A DNA stretch of 7,300 bases from Rhodospirillales bacterium. Lineage in GTDB: Bacteria; Pseudomonadota; Alphaproteobacteria; SMXQ01. Position 1 is the first letter of the stretch. Every line of letters starts with the position of its first letter. Positions 1 to 5,083 of this stretch are shown here, in pieces. The stretch is from the NCBI GenBank assembly GCA_024638585.1, contig JAHEKA010000108.1:1-7300 (forward strand). Reading direction: 5' to 3'. The translations under genes and the position numbers were made by a program. The notes under the pieces were generated by a model. It saw nothing but the letters and a program-made list of their open reading frames with translations. It was not told the origin of the DNA and searched no databases.

Positions 1-146
1 GCGCAGACCGCGTATTCGTCCATTGCCGCGACCAACGCGTCAATCACAGCCGGGCTTGCGGCCGCGTGCATGTCGATGCCCTCGATCCGTGCCGCGAACA
101 GGGGATGGAGCGGCGTCGCTTCAAGGGTGATTGACTGGTCCGTCAT
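1..146 (-). CDS. TauD/TfdA-family 2-oxoglutarate dioxygenase, N-terminal 48 residues (runs off the window)
   Basis: Only the first 48 codons are present. They read MTDQSITLEATPLHPLFAAR, then IEGIDMH, and later AMDEYAV. The PLHPLFAARIEGID stretch followed by a helix ending in a 'MDxxAV' strand is the classic N-terminus of TfdA/TauD-type Fe(II)/2-oxoglutarate dioxygenases, which hydroxylate sulfonates, aryloxyacetates and similar acids, releasing sulfite or a phenol. The HxD...H iron site lies beyond the window edge and cannot be checked. The ATG at 144-146 has an AGGGA ribosome binding site about 7 bases upstream. It lies 40 bases after the cupin gene with no terminator between, so it is probably the third gene of the operon starting near 1530. 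Family assignment is fairly sure; the substrate is unknown. Confidence 0.8.
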   Translation of the reverse strand, partial: MTDQSITLEATPLHPLFAARIEGIDMHAAASPAVIDALVAAMDEYAVC

Positions 147-186
147 CGATATGTCCCTGGCGTTTGCCGCGGGCGGCGCCCACGGA

Positions 187-771
187 TCAGGCCAGTTCGA
201 ACGGAACCTGGGTCGGCCCTTCGCCCTGATGGGTGGTCTTGGCCTCGGGATCGTAGCGGCCCTGCAGGACGCGGCCCACCAAGCGTTCGGAGCGCACGAT
301 CACGGCGACCGAGCGGCCCGGCCCGCCCTTTTCCGAATGGATGTCGTAGGGCGGCACCAGGTCGACGGTGCCGGGCCCGCTTTCGGAAACGCTGTCAAGT
401 TTGATCTCGGCGTAGCCCTCCTTCGATCCGTCATCGACGCGCGAGTAGCGCTCGAGCTTCTCCACGCCGTCCAACAGGCCATAGGCGGTCCAGGCATGGG
501 CGTGATCGTGAATGCCGCCCTTGCGGTTGGGGGTGCGCACCACGGCATTGATGGCGAAGCCGTAATCGGGGTCCTCGTACAGCAAAAGGTTCTTGTGCCC
601 TTCGGTGGACGGCCAGTCCTTGGAATGCGCCCTCAGGCCCTCGTCCTTGACTAGACCCTCTAAAAGGCTCTGGGTCTTCTCCATGGCCGCCTTTGTATCG
701 GGGCCATCGGCGAAGGCCTGGCGCAGATCGTCGATGAATTTCTGAAACACCGGAAGGCGCTGGCTGGCCAT
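187..771 (-). CDS. Cysteine-dioxygenase-like cupin (putative thiol dioxygenase)
   Basis: A 194-residue cupin-fold protein, close to the usual 190-210 for bacterial cysteine dioxygenase-like proteins. An N-terminal helical part (1-60) is followed by the double-stranded beta-helix. The metal-site signature GGIHDHAHAWTAYGLLDG is at residues 85-102, with candidate iron ligands His88 and His90, and a third candidate His145 in PPYDIHSEKG. This His-His-His arrangement and the Trp/Tyr spacing after HDH resemble cysteine and 3-mercaptopropionate dioxygenases, cytoplasmic non-heme iron enzymes that oxidise a thiol to a sulfinate. The thiol activity is inferred from fold and motif. The ATG is set by AAGGAGA ending about 6 bases upstream. 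The gene lies 57 bases after the amidohydrolase gene and 40 before the TauD gene, so the three are probably one transcript. It could be another type of cupin oxygenase. Confidence 0.8.
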   Translation of the reverse strand: MASQRLPVFQKFIDDLRQAFADGPDTKAAMEKTQSLLEGLVKDEGLRAHSKDWPSTEGHKNLLLYEDPDYGFAINAVVRTPNRKGGIHDHAHAWTAYGLLDGVEKLERYSRVDDGSKEGYAEIKLDSVSESGPGTVDLVPPYDIHSEKGGPGRSVAVIVRSERLVGRVLQGRYDPEAKTTHQGEGPTQVPFELA

Positions 772-828
772 GGTCGTCTCCTTCTTTGCTGACGCTTTCT
801 TCTCTGCTCCGCCGCTTTGCGATCCGTC

Positions 829-1530
829 CTATTCCGCCGCTTCGCGGCCCGCCATAGCCTGAAGGCCGGCAACCACCTCGTCGACATGCATGACGTCGGC
901 ATATTTGTGGTGCAGGTCGAACAGCGACAGCTTGTGGCTCACCAGCGAACGGTCGAAGCAGCATTCCTCGGCTACCACCACGTGATAGCCGGCGGAAAAC
1001 GCATCCACCACCGAGGCGCGCAAGCAGCCCGACGTGCTTTCGCCGCACATGATCAGGCTTTCGACGCCCATCAGGTTGAGATGCGCGACCAAGGGGGTGC
1101 CGTAGAACCCGGACGCCCGCTGTTTGCGGATCACCAGGTCGCCGTCTTCGGGCGCGAACTCTTCCTTGATATCGTAGCCGTCGCCGATCGCCTCGCCGGA
1201 TTTCTGCCGGTTGGTGGCGGACACCGCATCGGCGCCCGAACCGGTGGTGTAGATCACCGGGAGGCCGGCGGCCCGGGCCGCGGTGAACAGCTTCACCGTG
1301 GGCTCGATCGCGTCCCAGGCGTAATCGCCGCAGGCGCCGCGGTGGGCCTTGTTGATCTCGACCACCGGGCCGGGGCCGCCACGGTAAACCTTCTTGTAGA
1401 GGTCGATGGCAAGCAGCGCCGGCCGGGGACCGATGCCCTGAACCTGGCGTCCGAAAAACGTGCGATACACCTCAAGCTCGTCGGCGGGGATGACGTCCTG
1501 CCAGCAATGGTCTTCGAAATCGCGGGTCAT
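829..1530 (-). CDS. Isochorismatase-family cysteine hydrolase (amidohydrolase)
   Basis: A 233-residue protein of the isochorismatase/cysteine-hydrolase superfamily, a cytoplasmic alpha/beta fold. The triad is visible: Asp43 in LLAIDLYKKVYRGG, Lys136 in DLVIRKQRASGFYGTPL, and nucleophile Cys169 in CGESTSGCLRASVVDAFSAGY, where SGCLR also carries the family's oxyanion-loop signature. The long N-terminal arm (about 35 residues) and the KQRASGFYGT block are closer to N-carbamoylsarcosine amidase and maleamate amidohydrolase types than to true isochorismatase, so C-N bond hydrolysis is the likely reaction (inference). The ATG at 1528-1530 is chosen over an upstream in-frame TTG at 1606-1608: it has a perfect AGGAGG 8 bases upstream, and the TTG is the start of the -35 box TTGACA. 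It is the first gene of the operon running into the cupin and TauD genes. Confidence 0.9.
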   Translation of the reverse strand: MTRDFEDHCWQDVIPADELEVYRTFFGRQVQGIGPRPALLAIDLYKKVYRGGPGPVVEINKAHRGACGDYAWDAIEPTVKLFTAARAAGLPVIYTTGSGADAVSATNRQKSGEAIGDGYDIKEEFAPEDGDLVIRKQRASGFYGTPLVAHLNLMGVESLIMCGESTSGCLRASVVDAFSAGYHVVVAEECCFDRSLVSHKLSLFDLHHKYADVMHVDEVVAGLQAMAGREAAE

Positions 1531-1579
1531 GGCTGTGTCCTCCTTGGGGGCCCTGCGCGGAACGCCCGGTTGCGGCGCT

Positions 1580-1608
1580 ATTGTCCCTCCCCGGCGGGCG
1601 GGTGTCAA
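1580..1608 (-). promoter_or_regulatory. Sigma70-type promoter of the amidohydrolase-cupin-TauD operon
   Basis: On the minus strand a perfect -35 TTGACA (1603-1608) is followed after exactly 17 bases by GACAAT (1580-1585), which matches TATAAT at 4 of 6 positions. It lies between the upstream gene's terminator and the AGGAGG/ATG of the amidohydrolase gene. The predicted 5' leader is about 40-45 bases. No clear operator palindrome is visible around it. Confidence 0.65.
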
Positions 1609-1645
1609 AGGCTGCGCGCGCGCCCCGAGGCCGGGGCCGCCACGG

Positions 1646-1671
1646 AAAAAGGGCCGCCCCGGGGGCGGCCC
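1646..1671 (-). terminator. Rho-independent terminator of the 407-aa lipoprotein gene
   Basis: GGGCCGCCC and GGGCGGCCC form a perfect 9-bp GC stem (1651-1659 with 1663-1671) with a 3-base loop. On the minus strand the stem runs straight into TTTTT (1650-1646). It begins 23 bases after the lipoprotein stop codon and separates that gene from the downstream operon, which has its own promoter. Confidence 0.85.
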
Positions 1672-1694
1672 TCGATCCCTGAATCGGTCACGCT

Positions 1695-2918
1695 TTAGCG
1701 GACGTAGAGATGAACCTCGGCGGTCTGTGCCTCGCCCGAGGTGCCGGCCGAGAGATTGACGCGGCTCGGCGGCAGGCCCATGGAAGTGAGCGAGCGCAGC
1801 ACGCTTTCGGCGCTGCGCCGGGCGGCGTTGGCGCCGCGCGCGACATGGGCGGCAGAGCCTTGGCCCGGGGCCACGGCGACCACGTCGAACCCGGCCTGGG
1901 GCCGGCGCTCCAGCGCGCGGGACACCGCGGTGTAGAGCGCTTGTTCGTATTCCACCTTGGGCCGGTCGAAGCGAATGACCACCAGCGGCCGGCGGCTGCC
2001 CGACACCACGGCGGCGGAGCCGCCTACCGCGGCCCGGCCCTGGAAGCCGCTGCCGAAGGCCCGGTTGGCGAGGCTCGAGCCCATCAGCTCGCCGTTCTTG
2101 ATGGCGATCGACAGGGTCGTGAGATTCTTGCGTTCCTGGCCGACATAGGCCGACTGGCGGTTGACGTCGTCGGCCAGCTCATTGAGCAGGCGATCGACCA
2201 GAACCGTCGTCCGGTTGACCTCATCTTCGAGGATGGCGAGTTGCTGGTGGTCCTGATCGACGGCGCCGGAAAGCCCGTAGGTCGCGCGTGTCGTTTCCAG
2301 CAGATAGCCCGAGGTCGACGAATCGGCGGCCACCCGGTTGGACAGCGAGTTCATCAGGGCGATGTCGCGGGAAATGCCGTCGAGCTGGGTCTGGGCGGAA
2401 TTCCACTGGGTCAGCAGCACCGGGTTGCCCGGTGTGGTGCCCACCTGCAGTCGCGAATTGATGGCCGCGACCGTACCGTGATAGCCCTGGGCATGCCCGA
2501 TGGTCTGGGCGCGCAGGCCCTGAAGCTGCTGGTTGTGCTGGTTGATCCGAGCCTGAAGCTTGCTGAGCTCGCCGCGGATCTGGGCCACCTTGGCGCCGAC
2601 GACGGTTCCCGTGGGGCTGCCCGGCGTCACCGCCGGCGGCTGGAAGGATGAGCTCCCCATCTGCGGCGGCGTGGGCGGCACGTTCGGGCTGGCGCCCCGG
2701 GCGCGTGCAGCGGCCATTTGCGGATTGCTCGGGGGCTTCGCCGTCGTTCCCGCGGTCGGAGCCTGGCCCGAGTTCGGCCGAACCATCGGCTGACCGTCCG
2801 GCGGGGCCGCCGGATCGTCGCCCCCGAAATTGGGGAACAGGTTGTCGGATACGAAAGAGCAGGCGCCGAGCGACATTGCCGTGGCCAATATCACGGCGCG
2901 AGTTGTTATGCGGGTCAT
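1695..2918 (-). CDS. Outer-membrane lipoprotein with coiled coil and OmpA-like C-terminal domain
   Basis: A 407-residue predicted lipoprotein. MTRITTRAVILATAMSLGAC is a signal peptide ending in the lipobox LGAC; the lipidated residue is Cys20 and Ser at +2 favours the outer membrane. Residues 30-105 are low-complexity Pro/Ala/Gly, probably a flexible linker. Residues 108-275 are Gln/Leu-rich helices, with a likely coiled coil at 110-140 and another at 222-270. Residues 308-407 form a compact alternating strand/helix domain (PLVVIRFDRPKVEYEQALY, AARRSAESVLRSLTSMGLPP, EVHLYVR at the end) resembling an OmpA-like fold but lacking an obvious NxxLSxxRA motif. I recognise this C-terminal pattern from Rhodospirillales proteins of no assigned role; the match to OmpA is inference. 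The ATG at 2916-2918 is chosen because it begins the signal peptide; the SD is weak (AGGGA, 10 bases away). It probably helps link envelope layers or serves an exporter. Single-gene unit with its own promoter and terminator. Confidence 0.8.
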   Translation of the reverse strand: MTRITTRAVILATAMSLGACSFVSDNLFPNFGGDDPAAPPDGQPMVRPNSGQAPTAGTTAKPPSNPQMAAARARGASPNVPPTPPQMGSSSFQPPAVTPGSPTGTVVGAKVAQIRGELSKLQARINQHNQQLQGLRAQTIGHAQGYHGTVAAINSRLQVGTTPGNPVLLTQWNSAQTQLDGISRDIALMNSLSNRVAADSSTSGYLLETTRATYGLSGAVDQDHQQLAILEDEVNRTTVLVDRLLNELADDVNRQSAYVGQERKNLTTLSIAIKNGELMGSSLANRAFGSGFQGRAAVGGSAAVVSGSRRPLVVIRFDRPKVEYEQALYTAVSRALERRPQAGFDVVAVAPGQGSAAHVARGANAARRSAESVLRSLTSMGLPPSRVNLSAGTSGEAQTAEVHLYVR

Positions 2919-2988
2919 GGAAAATCCATCCCTATTCCTAGCGCGTAGGTATGCACCCCAAATGAGACTGCTTTTTGTTGTGTGCACT

Positions 2989-3017
2989 TTTCTATGGGAG
3001 TTGGAACCTTTTCACAA
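2989..3017 (-). promoter_or_regulatory. Probable sigma70 promoter of the 407-aa lipoprotein gene
   Basis: On the minus strand TTGTGA (3012-3017, 4/6 to TTGACA) and TAGAAA (2989-2994, 4/6 to TATAAT) are separated by exactly 17 bases. The surrounding segment (about 2930-3030) is clearly more AT-rich than the flanking genes. The implied 5' leader is about 65 bases. Confidence 0.45.
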
Positions 3018-3158
3018 CCCCCTTAACAAGACAAGTCCTTCGCTGCACTGCTCGGAGCCCTCGTCTCGGCCGCCAAGGCCGCGGACGCCGCGGCGCGCGC
3101 GGAAAAAGCGCCCAGGGGCGGGACAGGAAAAGAACCGGCGGCCCACGCGTTCCGCCGC

Positions 3159-3187
3159 TTGCCAAAGGAGGCGCTTTTGAGTAGCCT
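3159..3187 (+). promoter_or_regulatory. Candidate promoter of tRNA-Arg
   Basis: TTGCCA (3159-3164, 5/6 to TTGACA), a 17-base spacer, then TAGCCT (3182-3187, 3/6 to TATAAT), followed by a GC-rich CGCGGG segment. A GC-rich discriminator after a weak -10 is typical of stringently controlled stable-RNA promoters. The expected start is about 40 bases before the mature tRNA 5' end. The -10 match is poor, so the call is tentative. The rest of 3018-3158 shows no other site I can support. Confidence 0.35.
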
Positions 3188-3231
3188 CGCGGGCCTTCGC
3201 GGCCATAGACCGTCCCGCGATATGGCACCGG

Positions 3232-3308
3232 GCGCCCGTAGCTCAACTGGATAGAGCACCTGACTACGGATCAGGAGGTTGGGGGTTCGAATCCTCCCGG
3301 GCGCGCCA
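3232..3308 (+). tRNA. tRNA-Arg (anticodon ACG), CCA encoded
   Basis: A complete 77-base cloverleaf. The acceptor stem is GCGCCCG (3232-3238) paired with CGGGCGC (3298-3304), then discriminator G3305 and an encoded CCA (3306-3308). The D arm contains AGCTCAACTGGATAGAGC. The anticodon stem CCTGA/TCAGG encloses the loop CTACGGA, giving anticodon ACG. The T arm holds GGTTCGAATCC. A20 in the D loop is the arginine identity base. A34 would be deaminated to inosine by TadA so that the tRNA reads CGU, CGC and CGA. It is the only plus-strand gene in the window. No integrase or duplicated tRNA 3' end is visible, so there is no sign of an integrated element here. Confidence 0.97.
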
Positions 3309-3381
3309 TCCACTTCTCAGCGATTTCAGGACGCAGTGGCCCACGGTGCCGCTGGCGTCGCGCGTCCGTCCCTTGAACGGC

Positions 3382-3415
3382 AAAAAGCCCGGGATTTGAG
3401 CCCCGGGCTTCGTTT
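3382..3415. terminator. Bidirectional intrinsic terminator between tRNA-Arg and the pilin gene
   Basis: AAGCCCGGG (3385-3393) pairs perfectly with CCCGGGCTT (3402-3410) around an 8-base loop. On the plus strand the stem is followed by CGTTTTGTG, and on the minus strand by TTTTTG (3386-3382). It lies about 75 bases from both the tRNA 3' end and the pilin stop codon, so it can end both converging transcripts. The minus-strand T-tract is the better one. Confidence 0.85.
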
Positions 3416-3484
3416 TGTGTCCTTTTGCCCTACTCGGTCACCGGCAGGGGCACGGGATCCGTCAGGGGAGGGATCCTTTACGCC

Positions 3485-3835
3485 TCACTTGTTCCCCTTG
3501 CCGGGGTTGTCGTACTTCTCTTTGTCGGGGCCGGGACCTTTGCCCTTGCCCTCGTTGGGGGTGCCGTTGCCGCCGCCGCCGCCCAGGCCGACGCCGCAAT
3601 TGCCGGTGCCTTCTTTCTCACCCTTGTTGTGAGCGGCACAAAGCCCGGCGCTCAGCACGACCTCAGGATTGAAGGCATTGCCGAGACGGTCGCTGATCCC
3701 CGGTGCGATATATTTGAAGCTGCCCAGCACGATCAGGAAGCCCACGCCCCCGAAAAGGATGGCGTATTCCAGCGACGTTACGCCTGCCTTATCCTGCCGG
3801 ATCTTCCTGATCCATCGTGTCGTTCGGGGGAACAT
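3485..3835 (-). CDS. Flp/type IVb pilin-like protein with Gly/Lys-rich C-terminal tail
   Basis: A 116-residue prepilin-like protein. A basic leader (MFPRTTRWIRKIRQDKAG) is followed by the class IVb cleavage/assembly motif G|VTSLEYAIL: cut after Gly18, Glu at mature +5, Tyr at +6. A hydrophobic helix follows (about 24-45). This matches Flp pilins cut by a TadV/CpaA-type prepilin peptidase and assembled by the Tad secretion machinery. Normal Flp subunits are about 50-70 residues; this one continues with Cys66, Cys80, a GLGGGGG run (about 83-89) and a Lys/Gly/Pro tail to residue 116. The ATG at 3833-3835 is chosen because AAGGAG lies 6 bases upstream; the in-frame ATG five codons earlier overlaps that SD and has none of its own. 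No tad/cpa genes are in the window, so it is an orphan here. It may be a minor pilin or pseudopilin; the motif is clear but the role is inferred. Confidence 0.85.
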   Translation of the reverse strand: MFPRTTRWIRKIRQDKAGVTSLEYAILFGGVGFLIVLGSFKYIAPGISDRLGNAFNPEVVLSAGLCAAHNKGEKEGTGNCGVGLGGGGGNGTPNEGKGKGPGPDKEKYDNPGKGNK

Positions 3836-3869
3836 TTCCGTCTCCTTCATGCTGATTGACTGGGGAATA

Positions 3870-3898
3870 TATATAGTAAGGAAGCAGGTTAATTCCAA
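3870..3898 (-). promoter_or_regulatory. Candidate promoter of the pilin gene
   Basis: On the minus strand TTGGAA (3893-3898, 4/6) and TATATA (3870-3875, 4/6) are separated by exactly 17 bases, about 35 bases before the pilin start codon. The upstream DNA is A/T-rich and could serve as an UP element. The TATATATATT run allows other -10 registers. No sigma54 GG-N10-GC element was found. Confidence 0.45.
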
Positions 3899-4059
3899 TT
3901 AAATAAATCTCAAATTGTATATATCGTTAATAATACTTAACATTTTAACTAATTATTTACCATGGCCTATTTTAACCTTAAAACTATATTTAATGGCCGG
4001 CTCTCAGGTTCTCCGGCGCTCCCGCAGGCACGGCATTCGGCGCTCAGGAATACGCCGCG

Positions 4060-4073
4060 CACTGCCGGCAGTG
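4060..4073. repeat. Perfect 14-bp palindrome CACTGCCGGCAGTG
   Basis: A perfect inverted repeat with no loop, about 225 bases upstream of the pilin start codon and 42 bases beyond the lipoprotein terminator's T-run. Its right part, GCCGGCAGTG, recurs at 4483-4492 in the PRC-barrel/lipoprotein spacer. It could be a dimeric regulator site or a chance GC-rich palindrome. Confidence 0.4.
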
Positions 4074-4114
4074 GACGCTCGCAGCATATCGGGCGGAGGC
4101 AAGGGGATTGGTGG

Positions 4115-4152
4115 AAAAAGGGGACCCGCCCCGGACAGGGCTCCGGGGCGGG
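4115..4152 (-). terminator. Rho-independent terminator after the glycine-zipper lipoprotein gene
   Basis: CCCGCCCCGGA (4125-4135) pairs perfectly with TCCGGGGCGGG (4142-4152), an 11-bp stem with a 6-base loop. On the minus strand it is followed by TCCCC and TTTTT (4119-4115). It begins 62 bases after the stop codon of the lipoprotein gene. The five-base gap before the T-tract is slightly long, but the stem is very strong. Confidence 0.75.
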
Positions 4153-4214
4153 GGAGCGCGGCGATGCTGTGGGGGCCAGTGCCGCGCGAGAACTTTGAAG
4201 CGGGCGTTCGCGGG

Positions 4215-4442
4215 TCAGTCCCAGTCCCAGATGGGTTCGCCCAGATTGATGTCGTCCTTTTCGGTGAAAGCGCCGGCGGCACCGCCGGCAACGGCGCCGA
4301 CAATCGGCGCGCCCACCGCGTAGCCGGCGGCGGCACCAAGGCCTGCACCGGTGACGCCGCGTTCGGTCGGCGTGGACCCGCAGGCGGCCATGGCGAACAA
4401 CGCCACGGCGAGAGAGGTGGAAAGCGCGATCTTACGTAACAT
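4215..4442 (-). CDS. Small glycine-zipper lipoprotein
   Basis: A 75-residue predicted lipoprotein. MLRKIALSTSLAVALFAMAAC is a signal peptide with lipobox MAAC; Cys21 would be lipidated and Gly at +2 suggests outer-membrane sorting. Residues 29-60 are a Gly/Ala-rich segment with a GxxxG-type pattern (GVTGAGLGAAAGYAVGAPIV, then GAVAGGAAGAF), the glycine-zipper signature of small envelope and osmotically induced lipoproteins. The end is acidic and aromatic (EKDDINLGEPIWDWD). AAAAGGAG lies 7 bases before the ATG. It follows the PRC-barrel gene by 65 bases with no proper terminator between, so the two may be cotranscribed, and it is closed by a strong terminator. Role in envelope integrity or stress is inferred from the family only. 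Confidence 0.85.
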   Translation of the reverse strand: MLRKIALSTSLAVALFAMAACGSTPTERGVTGAGLGAAAGYAVGAPIVGAVAGGAAGAFTEKDDINLGEPIWDWD

Positions 4443-4482
4443 GACGAACTCCTTTTGCTGATGGGTGGCGATGAGTTCGGCG

Positions 4483-4497
4483 GCCGGCAGTGCCGGC
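4483..4497 (-). repeat. Short hairpin GCCGGC-AGT-GCCGGC in the PRC-barrel/lipoprotein spacer
   Basis: A 6-bp GC stem with a 3-base loop begins 10 bases after the PRC-barrel stop codon. No T-tract follows on the minus strand, so it is a poor terminator; it might stabilise the upstream mRNA or reduce read-through into the lipoprotein gene. It shares the 10-mer GCCGGCAGTG with the palindrome at 4060-4073. Confidence 0.4.
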
Positions 4498-4507
4498 GCC
4501 CGGATGG

Positions 4508-4930
4508 TTACTTGGCCGCGGAATTGGCTCCAGGCTTGACCGCCCGGCGCAATTCCCGAAGCGGCAGGATCACCATCTCGTCGTCGCCCATGGAGAGCAG
4601 TTTCTGGATCGGTCCCTTGGCGGTATCGATGACGGCATACATCTGCCCGCCGCGCGCCATCACGAAGTCCTCGATCTCGCCGATCAGTTTGCCGGAATTG
4701 CTGTAGATTTCCTCCCCGATCAGGGTGGTGAAACGAGGGCCGGTAAGGTCCTTGCGCACCCGGCGCAGATCCGGCGCATCGATCACGATGACCTTGTCGT
4801 TCGAAAGCGCGGCGGTTTGATCCGCCTTCGCGCGACTGCCCGAAAGGCTGCCGTCAGCGGCGGCAGTGCCCGCCGTGAGTGCCAATGTTGCGACAAACGC
4901 GAGAGCGGCATTGAGTTTCGGAACAGACAT
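4508..4930 (-). CDS. Secreted PRC-barrel domain protein
   Basis: A 140-residue exported protein. Residues 1-25 (MSVPKLNAALAFVATLALTA, then GTAAA) form a Sec signal peptide with a likely cut after the AAA at 23-25. Residues 26-65 are a polar linker. Residues 68-128 are a PRC-barrel domain: GEEIYSNSGKLIGEIEDFVM at 72-91, then GQMYAVIDTAKG and DDEMVILPLRELR, the usual strand-turn-strand pattern in which 'G..IG.V.D' is conserved. PRC barrels are small beta barrels found in the RNA-processing protein RimM and the photosynthetic reaction centre H subunit; exported single-domain forms are common in alphaproteobacteria with no clear assigned job. AAGGAGA lies about 7 bases before the ATG, which also begins the signal peptide, excluding the longer 162-residue reading. 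A promoter was not found in the 153 bases upstream. Possibly cotranscribed with the lipoprotein gene. Confidence 0.85.
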   Translation of the reverse strand: MSVPKLNAALAFVATLALTAGTAAADGSLSGSRAKADQTAALSNDKVIVIDAPDLRRVRKDLTGPRFTTLIGEEIYSNSGKLIGEIEDFVMARGGQMYAVIDTAKGPIQKLLSMGDDEMVILPLRELRRAVKPGANSAAK

Positions 4931-5034
4931 GTCGGGTCTCCTTCTCGGTGTCTTGCCTACACAGGATTGAACGCGGGAGGCCGCTGCCGGTTCCATGCTG
5001 ATGGGTTGCGATGGAGACCGGGGAGACGAGGGAA

Positions 5035-5075
5035 GGCGGGAGGCCCGCCAGATGTGTTTTGCCCGGGTGCCGGGC
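5035..5075 (-). terminator. Possible weak terminator: two GC hairpins after the methyltransferase gene
   Basis: GCCCGG/CCGGGC (5061-5066 with 5070-5075, loop 3) lies 8 bases after the methyltransferase stop codon. GGCGGG/CCCGCC (5035-5040 with 5044-5049, loop 3) follows. Neither is followed by a T-tract on the minus strand, so intrinsic termination is doubtful; they could be mRNA-stabilising stems. Confidence 0.3.
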
Positions 5076-5083
5076 GGAGAGGG

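Larger units (their letters stand above)
3836..4214. other. Long intergenic region with AT-rich island upstream of the pilin gene
   Basis: These 379 bases carry no protein gene that I can support. The part 3855-4000 is strikingly A/T-rich compared with the rest of the window and contains the candidate pilin promoter. On the minus strand it contains repeated GTTAA elements, including two identical copies of GTTAAAAT (3942-3949 and 3969-3976, 27 bases apart) and GTTAAGTA nearby. From about 4005 the composition returns to GC-rich; a 14-base palindrome and the terminator of the lipoprotein gene fill the rest. A plus-strand frame opening at 3962 has no ribosome binding site and a composition that just follows the DNA. 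Confidence 0.6.

Noticed and set aside
817..1698. Plus-strand frame of 293 codons opposite the amidohydrolase gene
   Set aside because: There is no motif and no SD, and it crosses a promoter and a terminator. The minus strand carries an intact catalytic triad.
3440..3478. Two GGGATCC copies forming a possible stem after the pilin gene
   Set aside because: GGATCC is itself palindromic, the stem would be only 6 bp with a long loop, and a much stronger terminator lies further downstream.
3232..3484. Possible integration (att) site at the tRNA-Arg 3' end
   Set aside because: No second copy of the tRNA 3' end, no integrase and no change in gene style was found in the window.
3425..3859. Plus-strand frame with hydrophobic stretches that look like membrane segments
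   Set aside because: It is the complement of the pilin gene; the Gly-rich pilin tail reads as Ala/Val-rich on the other strand. The minus strand has the exact prepilin motif and a good SD.
3870..3905. Sigma54 promoter before the pilin gene
   Set aside because: The best GG...GC pair has a 9-base spacing instead of 10 and lacks the surrounding consensus.
3962..4198. Plus-strand 78-codon frame starting ATGGCCTATTTT
   Set aside because: It has no ribosome binding site, its composition switches from AT-rich to GC-rich with the DNA, and it runs across the terminator at 4115-4152.
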